64,000 nt of DNA. Source: Paraoerskovia marina DSM 21750. GTDB taxonomy: Bacteria > Actinomycetota > Actinomycetes > Actinomycetales > Cellulomonadaceae. Of the stretch, positions 8,920 through 17,664 are shown piece by piece. A program made the translations under genes and the position numbers. Under the pieces are notes generated by a model. The model saw nothing but the letters and a program-made list of their open reading frames with translations, was not told where the DNA came from and searched no databases. Within the stretch, counting starts at the first letter, position 1. The number at the start of each line of letters is the position of its first letter. The stretch lies in assembly GCF_000701465.1 (NCBI RefSeq), contig NZ_KL370783.1, forward strand, positions 126,939 through 190,938. The letters are read 5' to 3'.

Positions 8920-8939
8920 TCGAAACGATTCGATAGACT
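8920..8939 (+). promoter_or_regulatory. -10 box and overlapping candidate operator of the MFS gene
   Basis: TAGACT at 8934-8939 lies 6 nt before the MFS start codon, so the transcript would be leaderless. TCGAAACGATTCGA (8920-8933) directly upstream is a palindrome with one mismatched pair and a central CG. It would sit in the promoter spacer, a good place for a repressor. Confidence 0.5.
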
Positions 8940-8945
8940 AGGCAC

Positions 8946-10277
8946 ATGCCCCCCTCCCTGTCTGTCGACGACACCGCTGCGCCCGCAGCCGTCGTGATGC
9001 GCGCCCGCTACTCCCTGCTGGCACTGTTCACGCTGATGGGGATGCTGTTCTCCAGCTGGCTGACCCGTCTGCCGTCGCTGCGCGTCGACCTCGGCATCGG
9101 GTCCGCCGAGCTCGGGGCCCTGCTGATCTTCGGTGCCGTCGGGGCGCTCGCCGCGGTGCTCGTGACGGGAACCGTCGTGACCCGGTTCGGCAGTCGCGCC
9201 GTGATGCTCGTCGCGACCGCCGGGAACCTCGTGGGATTCGGGCTGATCTCTGCCGCCGCGGCCGCGAGCGACGTGCGGCTGTTCGTCGTCGGGGCCCTGA
9301 TCAACGGCATGTGCGGGGCCGGCACCAACATCCCGATCAACCTCAACGCCGCCGTGATCGAGCAGCACGTGGGCCGCGCGATCCTCCCCCACTTCCACGC
9401 GGCCTTCTCCATCGGTGCCGCGCTCGGGACGCTCGCCGGCGCCGCGTTCTCCGCCGCGCACGTGTCCGCCGCCGTGCACATCACCGTGATCAGCCTCGTC
9501 GTCGCGGTGGCACGGTTCCTCCTGATCCCCGCCGCGTCCGCGCTCCAGCCGCCGCCCCTGAGGCACTCGGCGTCCGACGACGGAGCACCCCGCCCGCGCG
9601 GGGGCGTCGCCCTGCGGACGGCGCTCGCCGCGTGGGCCGAGCCGCGGACCGTCCTCATCGGGCTCGTCGTCCTCGCGGGGTCGCTCTCGGAGGGGTCCGC
9701 GGGCAACTGGCTGTCGATCGCGGTCGTCGACGGGTTCGACGAGCGCGAGGCCGTGGGCTCCCTGGCCTACGGGACGTTCATCGTCTCGATGACGGTGTTC
9801 CGGATCCTCGGCGCCCGGGTGATCGACCGCTACGGCCGCGTGACCGTGCTGCGCACCTCCGGCATCGCGTCACTGGCGGGGCTGATGCTGTTCGCGTTCG
9901 CACCGAGCCTTCCGCTCGCATGGGCCGGGATCGTCTTCTGGGGGTTCGGGGCCGCGCTCGGCGTCCCGATCTCGATCGCGGCGGCCTCGGACGAGCCGAC
10001 GCGCGCCGCTGCCCGGGTCTCGGTGGTGACCTCGTTCAGCTCGATGGCGCAGCTGGCGGCGCCCCCGGTCCTCGGGCTGCTCGTCGAGACGATCGGTGGC
10101 CGGTACGCACTGGGGTCGATCGCGATCGCCCTTCTCCTCAGCATCCTGCTGGCCGGGCAGGTCGCCCCGCTGCGACGGGAGTCGGCCGACGATGCGGGGG
10201 TCGGGCCGGCCGACGAGGACGAGGTCCCGCGGACGAGCCCGCCGGCGGCCGACGACCCGGCGGCGTCGCGGCGCTGA
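8946..10277 (+). CDS. Major facilitator superfamily transporter (YbjJ-like)
   Basis: 443 aa with about 12 hydrophobic segments in two six-helix halves. The halves are separated by a hydrophilic loop around residues 200-225 (HSASDDGAPRPRG). The motif SSWLTRLPSLRVDLGIGSAELG after helix 1 and the G-rich second helix resemble the YbjJ-type MFS group. After the last helix comes an acidic, Pro/Ala-rich cytoplasmic tail. The substrate is unknown. Neighbours do not suggest one, and the gene appears monocistronic with its own leaderless promoter. Confidence 0.85.
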   Translation: MPPSLSVDDTAAPAAVVMRARYSLLALFTLMGMLFSSWLTRLPSLRVDLGIGSAELGALLIFGAVGALAAVLVTGTVVTRFGSRAVMLVATAGNLVGFGLISAAAAASDVRLFVVGALINGMCGAGTNIPINLNAAVIEQHVGRAILPHFHAAFSIGAALGTLAGAAFSAAHVSAAVHITVISLVVAVARFLLIPAASALQPPPLRHSASDDGAPRPRGGVALRTALAAWAEPRTVLIGLVVLAGSLSEGSAGNWLSIAVVDGFDEREAVGSLAYGTFIVSMTVFRILGARVIDRYGRVTVLRTSGIASLAGLMLFAFAPSLPLAWAGIVFWGFGAALGVPISIAAASDEPTRAAARVSVVTSFSSMAQLAAPPVLGLLVETIGGRYALGSIAIALLLSILLAGQVAPLRRESADDAGVGPADEDEVPRTSPPAADDPAASRR

Positions 10278-10368
10278 CCGCCCGCCCTTCACCGCGTCGA
10301 GGTGAGAGGCCGCCGCTACGCTGAGGACGGTCCGAGGCCGCACCACCCGACGTCCCCGAGGAGCTGGC

Positions 10369-10998
10369 ATGCCCCACGCCCGCGCTGAGCTCTGGTCGAC
10401 GGTCCGCACCGAGCGGCTCCGTCTCGTCGCCGACCTCCGCGACCTCGACGACGACGCCTGGGCCACGCCCGCGCTCTGCCCGGGATGGACCGTGCACGAC
10501 GTCGTCGCGCACCTCGTCGACACGGCGCGGACCGGACGAGCCCGGTTCCTGCTCGAGATGCTCCGGGCCCGGATGGACTTCGACCGCGCGAACGACGTCG
10601 GGATCGCCCGGGAGAAGCGCGACGACCCGCGGCAGACGCTCACGGCGCTCCACGACGCGGCCGACCTGACCCGCACCCCACCGGCCCACCCTGCGACCCG
10701 ACTCGTCGAGGCGATCGTGCATGGCGAGGACGTCCGCCGTCCGCTCGGTCTGACCGGCGACTACCCGGCGCAGGCCGTCCACGAGGCCCTCGACCACCAG
10801 GTCCGGACCGCCGTCGGATTCGGCGGTGGCCGCGAACGGGCAGCCGGACGTCAGCTGGTGGACCGGGCGACGGGCAGGACCTGGGGCACGGCCGCGGGCC
10901 CCGACGCAGTCGTGACGGCCCCGGCCCTCGACCTGCTCCTCGCGGTCTCCGGCCGCCCGGTCGCGGGGATCGACCTCGGGGACGGCGAACAGCGATGA
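10369..10998 (+). CDS. DinB-fold, maleylpyruvate-isomerase/mycothiol-dependent family protein
   Basis: 209 aa. The N-terminal four-helix metal-binding domain (MDMPI_N type) has His43 and His48 in GWTVHDVVAHLVD and a further His118 in AIVHGEDVRRPLG. A small C-terminal domain follows (AVVTAPALDLLLAVSGR). Relatives use mycothiol, the actinobacterial thiol, or act as metal-dependent transferases; the reaction here is unknown. A GGAG site precedes the ATG. The stop overlaps the next gene, a paralogue, as ATGA. Confidence 0.8.
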   Translation: MPHARAELWSTVRTERLRLVADLRDLDDDAWATPALCPGWTVHDVVAHLVDTARTGRARFLLEMLRARMDFDRANDVGIAREKRDDPRQTLTALHDAADLTRTPPAHPATRLVEAIVHGEDVRRPLGLTGDYPAQAVHEALDHQVRTAVGFGGGRERAAGRQLVDRATGRTWGTAAGPDAVVTAPALDLLLAVSGRPVAGIDLGDGEQR

Positions 10999-11654
10999 CG
11001 AGGCCCGACGACGACTCACTGTGGGCACTCGCCCACCAGGAGCGGGCGCGCCTCGTCGACGACCTGGAGACGCTGGAACCGGCCGACTGGGCCCGCCCGA
11101 CGCTCTGCGGCACCTGGGACGTCGAGGACGTCGTCGCCCACCTCACCGCGGCCACGACCGTGACCCCCGGACGGTGGGTCCGCAGCATCGTCGCCGCCGG
11201 GTTCCGGCCCGCGGTCCACAACCAGCGCCGTCTCCGCGAGCAGCGCGGGCCCACGCCCGATCAGACGCTGGACCGCTTTCGCGCCGTCGTGACCAGCACC
11301 GTCGCACCGTCCTCCCACACCGCCGCGTACCTCGGCGAGGTGCTGGTCCACGCCCAGGACATCCGCCGTCCGCTGGGGATCGCCACCGAGCCCGCCGTCG
11401 AGGCACTGACGCCCGTCGCGGAGTTCTACGCGGCCAACAACTTCACGGTGCCCAGCCGGACGCACGCCGACGGCCTGCGCCTCACGGCCGACGACGGACC
11501 GTTCACGGCCGGCACCGGGCCGAGCGTGACGGGGTCCACCCTTGCTCTCGTGATGACCCTCGCGGGGCGCGCCGTCTACCTGGACGAGCTCGAGGGGCCG
11601 GGCGTGCCGGACCTCCGTCGGGCGGTCGAGCGGTCGGCGGCCCGCGACGCCTGA
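10995..11654 (+). CDS. DinB-fold, maleylpyruvate-isomerase/mycothiol-dependent family protein (second copy)
   Basis: 219 aa paralogue of the preceding gene, starting inside its stop codon. It shares LCGTWDVEDVVAHLTAA (His49) and VLVHAQDIRRPLGIA, plus the C-terminal LALVMTLAGR segment. The first His of the HxxxxH pair in the upstream protein is replaced by Glu44 here, so the two may bind metal differently. Coupled translation suggests a heteromeric or sequential role, but no substrate can be assigned. Confidence 0.8.
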   Translation: MTRPDDDSLWALAHQERARLVDDLETLEPADWARPTLCGTWDVEDVVAHLTAATTVTPGRWVRSIVAAGFRPAVHNQRRLREQRGPTPDQTLDRFRAVVTSTVAPSSHTAAYLGEVLVHAQDIRRPLGIATEPAVEALTPVAEFYAANNFTVPSRTHADGLRLTADDGPFTAGTGPSVTGSTLALVMTLAGRAVYLDELEGPGVPDLRRAVERSAARDA

Positions 11655-11660
11655 CCCGGG

Positions 11661-11674
11661 CCTAAACGTTTAGG
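11661..11674. promoter_or_regulatory. LacI-type palindrome upstream of the cellulase
   Basis: CCTAAACGTTTAGG is a perfect 14-bp palindrome with a central CG, 6 bp after the preceding stop and 118 bp before the cellulase start. Palindromes of this form are typical targets of LacI-family sugar repressors. It differs from the TGTGTGCACGTGCACACA operators of the galactoside locus, so a different regulator is implied. Confidence 0.65.
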
Positions 11675-11791
11675 GCCCTCGTCGGCGCGCTCGTGCCGTG
11701 CTGTGATCACCGCAGCAGCGCGGTCGGGCCCCGGCCCCGCGACGGCGACACCGAGGCCGCCGTCGTCGCCGCGCCTGATCCGGAGGTACCC

Positions 11792-13198
11792 ATGCACCGC
11801 TCCCCCACGATCCCGCCCGACGCGCAGCCACCCAGGGCGCGCCACGGCGTCGCCCTCGTCGCCGCGACGGCGCTGCTCGCGCTCGCCGGGACGACGACGC
11901 TCGCCGCGGTCACCCTCGACGCGGACCCCGCGGCGGCCGCCGGCACGTGCGAGGCCGACTTCGACGTCAACAACCAGTGGGACGGCGGGTTCGGCACCAA
12001 CGTCGCCGTGACCAACACCGGAGACCCTGTCACGTCCTGGGAGGTCACCTGGGAGTTCTCGGGCGACCAGCAGGTGACGCAGCTCTGGAACGGGACGGTC
12101 AGCCAGAGCGGGAACACCGTCCACGTCGCGAGCCTGCCCTGGAACGGGGCCGTCGGGACGGGAGGCACGCTCTCGTTCGGGTTCAACGGGTCCGGCGACG
12201 GCAGCACCGCAACCCCCACCGCGGTCACGTTGAACGGGGCCGCATGCTCGACGGGCACCGACCCCACGCCGACACCGACGACCACCACGCCGACACCCAC
12301 CCCGACCGAGACGACGCCCACACCCACACCGACGGAGACCACGGACCCGCCGGCAGCGGACGGCGACCTCTACGTCGACACCGGCAACCAGGCTTACCCG
12401 GCCTGGAGCGCCGCGAGCGGGGACGACAAGGCGCTGCTCGCCAAGATCGCGCTCACGCCCCAGGCGTACTGGGTCGGCAACTGGGACGACCCGGAGCACG
12501 CGCAGGCCGAGGTGCAGGACTACACGGGGCGTGCGGTCGCCGCCGGGCAGGTCCCGCAGCTCGTGATCTACGCGATCCCGGGGCGTGACTGCGGCTCCTA
12601 CTCCGGCGGCGGCGTCGCCGAGTCGGAGTACGCCGACTGGATCGACACGATGGCTGCCGGCATCCAGGGCAACCCCCTCGTCGTCCTCGAGCCCGACGCC
12701 CTCGCCCAGCTCGGCGACTGCGACGGCCAGGGCGACCGGGTCGGGTACCTCGCCTACGCCGCGTCGTCGCTGACCGACGCCGGTGCGCACGTCTACGTCG
12801 ACGCCGGGCACTCCGGCTGGCTGGCCCCGTCCACCGCGGCGGACCGGCTGCTGCAGGTCGGCCTCGACGACGCCGTCGGGTTCGCGGTGAACACCTCGAA
12901 CTACCAGACGACGGCCGACAGCCGGGCCTGGGCCGAGCAGGTCTCGGCGCTCACGGGCGGCGCGGGCTACGTCATCGACACGTCGCGCAACGGCAACGGT
13001 TCCAACGGGCAGTGGTGCAACCCGAGCGGCCGCGCCCTGGGCGACAGGCCCAGCCTGGTCGACGACTCGACGAACCTCGACGCCCTGCTGTGGGTCAAGC
13101 TCCCCGGCGAGTCCGACGGCACCTGCAACGGCGGGCCGTCGGCCGGCGCCTGGTGGCAGTCGATGGCGCTCGAGCTCGCCCGCAACGCCTCCTGGTAG
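11792..13198 (+). CDS. Secreted cellulase, CBM2-linker-GH6
   Basis: 468 aa. ATG 11792 is chosen for the GGAGG 5 nt upstream. The signal peptide (about 1-50) has a hydrophobic core GVALVAATALLALAG. CBM2 spans about 51-152 with Cys53 and Cys152 as its disulfide and exposed Trp in NQWDGG, SWEVTW and LPWNG. A Thr/Pro/Glu linker (157-188) leads to a GH6 domain (190-468). Catalytic-site residues are Asp266 (GRDCGSY), Asp302 (LEPDAL, the proton donor) and Asp442 in WVKLPGESDG; Cys267 and Cys310 probably pair. The architecture equals that of Cellulomonas fimi CenA, so an endoglucanase cutting beta-1,4-glucan outside the cell is most likely. An exo mode cannot be excluded. Confidence 0.93.
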   Translation: MHRSPTIPPDAQPPRARHGVALVAATALLALAGTTTLAAVTLDADPAAAAGTCEADFDVNNQWDGGFGTNVAVTNTGDPVTSWEVTWEFSGDQQVTQLWNGTVSQSGNTVHVASLPWNGAVGTGGTLSFGFNGSGDGSTATPTAVTLNGAACSTGTDPTPTPTTTTPTPTPTETTPTPTPTETTDPPAADGDLYVDTGNQAYPAWSAASGDDKALLAKIALTPQAYWVGNWDDPEHAQAEVQDYTGRAVAAGQVPQLVIYAIPGRDCGSYSGGGVAESEYADWIDTMAAGIQGNPLVVLEPDALAQLGDCDGQGDRVGYLAYAASSLTDAGAHVYVDAGHSGWLAPSTAADRLLQVGLDDAVGFAVNTSNYQTTADSRAWAEQVSALTGGAGYVIDTSRNGNGSNGQWCNPSGRALGDRPSLVDDSTNLDALLWVKLPGESDGTCNGGPSAGAWWQSMALELARNASW

Positions 13199-13206
13199 AC
13201 GACGTG

Positions 13207-13234
13207 GGGCCCGGCCCGTCGAGGGGCCGGGCCC
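13207..13234. terminator. Hairpin terminator between convergent genes
   Basis: An 11-bp stem GGGCCCGGCCC/GGGCCGGGCCC with a 6-nt loop lies 8 bp after the cellulase stop and 10 bp from the end of the convergent amine oxidase gene. Confidence 0.75.
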
Positions 13235-13244
13235 TCGCGCGCGA

Positions 13245-14630
13245 TCAGGCCACAGGAAGCAGGGCCGCGACCTCGCGGGCCGCCCGCTCGCCCGAGCTGA
13301 TCGCGCCGTCGACGTACCCGCACCACCGGGTAGCCGTCTCTGTGCCGGCCCAGTGCACGACGCCGACCGGCTCTCGCAGCGCCCGTCCCACCTGCGTCCA
13401 GGCTCCGGGCGGCAGGTGCGCGCCGTAGCAGCCGCGCGTCCACTCCTCGGCCGTCCAGTCCTGCTCGTTGAACGACGTCGGGGACAGCGCACGGTCGCCC
13501 ACGTACCCGGCGAGCACGCGCACGACGGCGTTCTTCCGCTGCTCGGGCGTCCACGCCGCCGCCTCGAGGGCGTCCGCACCCTCGATGAAGGCCACGAGGA
13601 TCCCCGGGGGCGGCGCGTCGTCCGGCCCGGCGCCCGAGCGGGCCGGGGGCGTGGCGTCGAAGACCACCTTCACCGGACCGGTGTCGCCGGCCGCCTCGCC
13701 GCTCAACCCGTCCTCGCGCCAGAACGGCGTCGGGTAGACGGCGTGGCACTTGATCACGCTGCCGTGTGGCATGCGGCGCTGCACGGCGTCGCGGACGGGC
13801 GGGAGCGGCGGTGCGAACGCGATGCCCGCGACCAGCGCCGGCGGGACGGTCACCACCATCCGGCGTGCTCGCAGGACGTCCGCCCCCGTCCGGACGACGA
13901 CACCGCCCGGACCGTGCTCCACCGCCGTCACCGGCGACGACAGACGCACCCGGTCGCCGAGACCCGCGGCCAGGTGCTCGGCGAGCTGGGCCATCCCGCC
14001 GTCGACCACGGCGTGCTGCGCGCCGCCGCCCGTCGTCAGCAGGTGCGAGAACGACGTGCCGGAGCGGCTGTAGAAGAGCGCATGGAGCAGGGAGAGGTTC
14101 GCGGACGTCGTCGCGAAGACAGCCTCGCACCCGATGCGGAAGAAGTCTCGGCCCTGCGAGGTCCGCAGGTTCCGACGGATCCAGGTCTCGAACGTCTGAG
14201 CGTCGAGGCGGACGGCGTCGGGCGTCGCCCAGGGTGCGTCGAGGTCGACCCGTGCGCACAACCGGTCGAAGCGCCACAGCGCCTGCCCGACGTCGGCGAG
14301 CGCCACGGCACCGATCTTGGGGGTGTCGCCGCGGTACCGGCGCAGACTCCCGCGCAGGCTCACGAGAGCGTCGCGACCGTCGTCCTGATCGTGGGTGGTG
14401 AGGCCGAACCGGTCGAGCTCGGCGAGCAACGCCCGCTGGTCGGGCCCCACCCACTGGCCGCCGACGTCGATCCGGTACTCCGGGTGGTCGGGCACCGGGA
14501 CGGTGTGCGTGCGGCCGCCGACGCGGTCGCGGGCCTCGAGGACGACGACGTCGTACCCCTGGGTGGTGAGTCGGTCTGCCGTGACGAGGCCGGAGACCCC
14601 GGCTCCGACGACCACGATGTCGTGCTGCAT
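13245..14630 (-). CDS. Flavin monoamine oxidase family protein
   Basis: 461 aa. The N-terminal dinucleotide fold IVVVGAGVSGLVTADRL is followed by VVVLEARDRVGGRTHT and DVGGQWVGPDQ, the FAD-binding signature of amine oxidases. The C-terminal FAD segment is VVHWAGTETATRWCGYVDGAISSGERAA. It oxidises amines to aldehydes using O2, or a related substrate; the specificity is not evident. Minus-strand TAGGGT lies 7 nt before the ATG at 14630, so the gene may be leaderless. It is divergent from the RDD-domain gene with only about 57 bp between the starts. Confidence 0.9.
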   Translation of the reverse strand: MQHDIVVVGAGVSGLVTADRLTTQGYDVVVLEARDRVGGRTHTVPVPDHPEYRIDVGGQWVGPDQRALLAELDRFGLTTHDQDDGRDALVSLRGSLRRYRGDTPKIGAVALADVGQALWRFDRLCARVDLDAPWATPDAVRLDAQTFETWIRRNLRTSQGRDFFRIGCEAVFATTSANLSLLHALFYSRSGTSFSHLLTTGGGAQHAVVDGGMAQLAEHLAAGLGDRVRLSSPVTAVEHGPGGVVVRTGADVLRARRMVVTVPPALVAGIAFAPPLPPVRDAVQRRMPHGSVIKCHAVYPTPFWREDGLSGEAAGDTGPVKVVFDATPPARSGAGPDDAPPPGILVAFIEGADALEAAAWTPEQRKNAVVRVLAGYVGDRALSPTSFNEQDWTAEEWTRGCYGAHLPPGAWTQVGRALREPVGVVHWAGTETATRWCGYVDGAISSGERAAREVAALLPVA

Positions 14631-14687
14631 GAGACGTACCCTATGACCAGTTTCGGTGAGCGCGGTCACACGGGCTACATTCTCCGC

Positions 14688-16592
14688 GTGACCGCCACCC
14701 CCGCCCGGCGCCTTGCCGGCCTCGCCCTCGACGCCCTCCTGCTCGTCGTCACGCTCGGGATCGGCTGGCTGGTGTGGTCGTGGTTCGAGTGGGGGCACGC
14801 ACGCACTCCCGGCATGCGGCTGGTACGCCTGCACGTCGAGCGCGGGGACGGCGCGGCGGCGCGCGGCCGGATGGCCGCCCGGGAGGTGCTCTGGAAGGGG
14901 CTCGCACTGCTCGCGGGCCTGGTCTCGTTCGGCGTGCTCTGGTGGGCCGCGGCCGCCCCCGTGCTCGGACGACGCCGTCGTGCGCTCTGGGACGTGGCGG
15001 CCGGCACGGACGTGGTGGGCACGCGCGAGGTCGAGCGGGGCACGGTCCGCCGTGTCGTGGGCCGCACGGGGGCGGGCGCCGGTCTCGTCGCCGTGACCGC
15101 CGCGACCGCCCTCCTCGCGGTGATGTGGCTCCCTGCCGGCGCCACGGTCGTCTCCAACGTCGTCGCGGGCGAACGCGCTGACGAGCTCGCCGGCACACCG
15201 GCGACGGCGCGCTGCACCGAGCTGCGGCCCGAGGGCCGCGTCGAGACCCAGGGCCGCGCTGCCGACGGGGCCACGCTGCGGGTGTTCACGATCGGTTACC
15301 ACCTGCGCGTCTCGGACGCCGAGGACTACGCGACCTACCGCGACCGCATGCGCTGCCTGATGGAGGACGAGGTCGTGCCGCACCTCGAGCCCGGGCAGCC
15401 GGCGCTCGTCGTCTACCCGGAGGACGTCGGGCTGCCGGCCGTCGCGCTCGGGGCGCGCGGTGCCACCGTCCGCGCCCAGGCCGAGGGACCGCTCCGCGCC
15501 GTCAGCCCGGACGTACCGCTGGCGCTCGCCGGGGCGCTCGGGCAGTTCAACCTCGGCTACGGCCCGCAGATCGCGGCCTACCAGGCGAGGTTCGGCGGCG
15601 TCGACCCGCGCAAGCAGGCGATGCTCGCCGCCACCGACACCGCGGTCCGCTCGTTCGCCCGCACGTTCTCGGAGATCGCGAGCGACTACGGCGTCTACGT
15701 CGTCGCGTCCAACAACATGGCCGACTACCGCGTGACCACCGACCCCGCCGAGGTGGCGCTCTTCGCCGACCCGGAGGCGCAGCCCACCGATCGCGCCTAC
15801 GTCGCGACGTCGTCGCGCGTTACCAACTCCACGTTCCTGTGGGGACCCGACGTCGTCGACCCGGACGCACCGGACTACCTGACGAACCTGCTCGCGAAGA
15901 ACGAGAAGATCCCCCTGACGCCGCTCGAGCTCGATCTGCTCGGCCTCGACGAGGGCCCGGCGACCGGCCCGGAGGCGCTCGAGAACGCCGCCCCGGTCGA
16001 CGTGGAGGGTTTCGCGGTGGGGATGGCGACGTCGTTGCCCGCCTTCCGGTACGGGTACCCGTTCGGGGAGCGTCCCTCCGGGTTCGACCCCTGCGCGGAC
16101 CTGCGGGAGTCGTACGAGGCGTGCCAGGACGAGCTCGGGGTCGAGGTGGTGGTGCAGGCCGACGCCAACCCGGGACAGTGGCCGGCCCCGGGGGGCCACG
16201 GCGAGTACCAGCCGCTCGAGTGGATGGGCAGCGTCTGGCGGCAGGTCGCCGACCCCACGGTCTCGACCCGGTACAACGTGACCCCGATGATGACGGGCAA
16301 CCTCTTCGACCTGACCTTCGACGGTCAGTCGACGATCTCGGAGCGCGGGGCCTCGGGAGGCGGGATGCACCTCGTCGGGATCGACGCGGCCGAGCCGGAG
16401 GACGGCGACGAGTGGCGGATGTACGCGGGCGACAAGTCCGAGTTCCTCGTGATGTCGCCGTGGGTGGTGGACTCGGACGACCGCGACGAGCTGCGCGCGA
16501 CGGCCGCCGAGCTCGCGGGCGGGTCCGGTGCGGACCGCGAGAACGACTACGTCGAGTCGGTGCTCTGGGCCGACCTGGTCCCCGCGGAGTAG
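14688..16592 (+). CDS. RDD membrane domain fused to a nitrilase-like domain
   Basis: 634 aa from GTG 14688, which follows TACATT by 6 nt; an ATG at 14643 is the alternative. The N-terminal RDD module (RRLAGLALDALLL, TPGMRLVRLHV) has helices at about 14-36 and 69-90, then a third helix at 131-150. The C-terminal about 450 residues look like a carbon-nitrogen hydrolase fold of the apolipoprotein N-acyltransferase type. Glu245 in ALVVYPEDVG and Lys406 with Glu413 in NEKIPLTPLELDL match the catalytic Glu, Lys and accessory Glu. The place of the nucleophilic Cys reads GFAVGMATSLPAF, with no Cys. If the alignment holds, the enzyme is inactive or uses a displaced Cys (Cys468 or Cys478). The domain assignment is by eye and needs a profile search. 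Confidence 0.6.
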   Translation: MTATPARRLAGLALDALLLVVTLGIGWLVWSWFEWGHARTPGMRLVRLHVERGDGAAARGRMAAREVLWKGLALLAGLVSFGVLWWAAAAPVLGRRRRALWDVAAGTDVVGTREVERGTVRRVVGRTGAGAGLVAVTAATALLAVMWLPAGATVVSNVVAGERADELAGTPATARCTELRPEGRVETQGRAADGATLRVFTIGYHLRVSDAEDYATYRDRMRCLMEDEVVPHLEPGQPALVVYPEDVGLPAVALGARGATVRAQAEGPLRAVSPDVPLALAGALGQFNLGYGPQIAAYQARFGGVDPRKQAMLAATDTAVRSFARTFSEIASDYGVYVVASNNMADYRVTTDPAEVALFADPEAQPTDRAYVATSSRVTNSTFLWGPDVVDPDAPDYLTNLLAKNEKIPLTPLELDLLGLDEGPATGPEALENAAPVDVEGFAVGMATSLPAFRYGYPFGERPSGFDPCADLRESYEACQDELGVEVVVQADANPGQWPAPGGHGEYQPLEWMGSVWRQVADPTVSTRYNVTPMMTGNLFDLTFDGQSTISERGASGGGMHLVGIDAAEPEDGDEWRMYAGDKSEFLVMSPWVVDSDDRDELRATAAELAGGSGADRENDYVESVLWADLVPAE

Positions 16593-16618
16593 CGCGGCCC
16601 CGGGGCTAGGATCTGCGC

Positions 16619-17152
16619 GTGCCCACCTCGCCCTGTCGCATCGCCGTCGCCGGGACGTCGGGCAGCGGCAAGACGACGTGGGCGAGACGGATCTCCGCGC
16701 GCACCGGGATCCCGCACGTCGAGGTCGACGCCCTCTTCCACGGGCCCGACTGGACGCCGCGGCCCGAGTTCCTCGACGACGTGCGCGCGTTCCTCGCCAC
16801 CGACGCATGGGTCTGCGAGTACCAGCACCCGACGGCACGGCCGCTGATCTCGGCCCGGGCCGACGTCGTGCTGTGGCTGGACCTGCCCGTCCGGACGGTG
16901 ATGCGGCAGGTCACCGCCCGGACGCTCCGACGCTGGTGGCGCAAGGAGGAGCTGTGGAACGGCAACCGCCAGCCACACCCGTTCGGCAGCCTGGACCCCG
17001 ACGGGAACATCGTCGTCTGGGCGTGGACGTCACGGCACGCGCTGGACGACCTGCCCGAACGTCTCACGGCGGAGGCGCCGGGCACCCGGCTGGTGCGGGT
17101 CCGTTCGCACGACGAGGCGCGCCGATGGGTGGCGAGCCTCAGCCCGCGGTGA
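16619..17152 (+). CDS. P-loop kinase of the adenylate-kinase-like type
   Basis: 177 aa. The Walker A motif GTSGSGKT is at residues 12-19 in IAVAGTSGSGKTTWARR. HVEVDALFHGPDW and a lid-like RTLRRWWRKEELWNGNR segment follow. This pattern is seen in small nucleoside-kinase-like proteins such as topology-modulation/FlaR homologues. It probably phosphorylates a small molecule or nucleotide with ATP; the substrate is unknown. The GTG start lies 6 nt after TAGGAT (leaderless). Its 3' end overlaps the convergent NUDIX gene by 14 bp. Confidence 0.75.
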   Translation: MPTSPCRIAVAGTSGSGKTTWARRISARTGIPHVEVDALFHGPDWTPRPEFLDDVRAFLATDAWVCEYQHPTARPLISARADVVLWLDLPVRTVMRQVTARTLRRWWRKEELWNGNRQPHPFGSLDPDGNIVVWAWTSRHALDDLPERLTAEAPGTRLVRVRSHDEARRWVASLSPR

Positions 17153-17567
17153 GTCCTGTCCGGGCGGCCACGGCGTCCACGATCGGCACGTCGGCGTCGA
17201 GCCACGGTACCGAGTAGAGGTCGTCGGGCCCGAGCCAGCGGAGCTCGTCGTGCTCGACGAGCGGCTGCGGGTCGCCGGTGACGACGCGAGCGCACCACAG
17301 GCGCATGACGTGCCGGTCGGTGATCTCCCAGGCGCCGTCGCGCGGACCGGGGACCTCCTCGGACAGCTCGACGGTGACCCCGAGCTCTTCGCGCAGCTCG
17401 CGGTGCAGCGCGTCGACCGGCGTCTCGCCTGGCTCGACCTTCCCGCCGGGGAACTCCCAGCGTCCCGCGAGGTGCTCCGGCTGACTGCGTCGGGCGCCCA
17501 GCAGAGCCGCGGGCTGGTCGAGATCGTCGAGGATCGCGGCGGCGACGACAAGTTTGCGGGGCGTCAT
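17139..17567 (-). CDS. NUDIX hydrolase (MutT-like)
   Basis: 142 aa. A complete NUDIX box occupies residues 42-64 (GKVEPGETPVDALHRELREE followed by LGV), with the catalytic REXXEE glutamates present. The preceding LAGRWEFPGGK is the form found in MutT/8-oxo-dGTPase-like members. It hydrolyses nucleoside diphosphate-X compounds and is likely to sanitise oxidised nucleotides. It is convergent with and overlaps the kinase gene. Confidence 0.88.
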   Translation of the reverse strand: MTPRKLVVAAAILDDLDQPAALLGARRSQPEHLAGRWEFPGGKVEPGETPVDALHRELREELGVTVELSEEVPGPRDGAWEITDRHVMRLWCARVVTGDPQPLVEHDELRWLGPDDLYSVPWLDADVPIVDAVAARTGLTAG

Positions 17568-17664
17568 GTCCCGGATGATGCCACGCCCACGGCCTGCGAC
17601 ATACGGCCCGCCCCGCGCGCCGCCTCCTCGGGCGTGCCCGAGGACCCGCGCGTAGTCTCGATCG

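Noticed and set aside
14643..14687. ATG 14643 as start of the RDD-nitrilase gene
   Set aside because: It would place the -10 box TACATT inside the gene and lacks a ribosome-binding site. The GTG at 14688 has the leaderless spacing seen at other genes.
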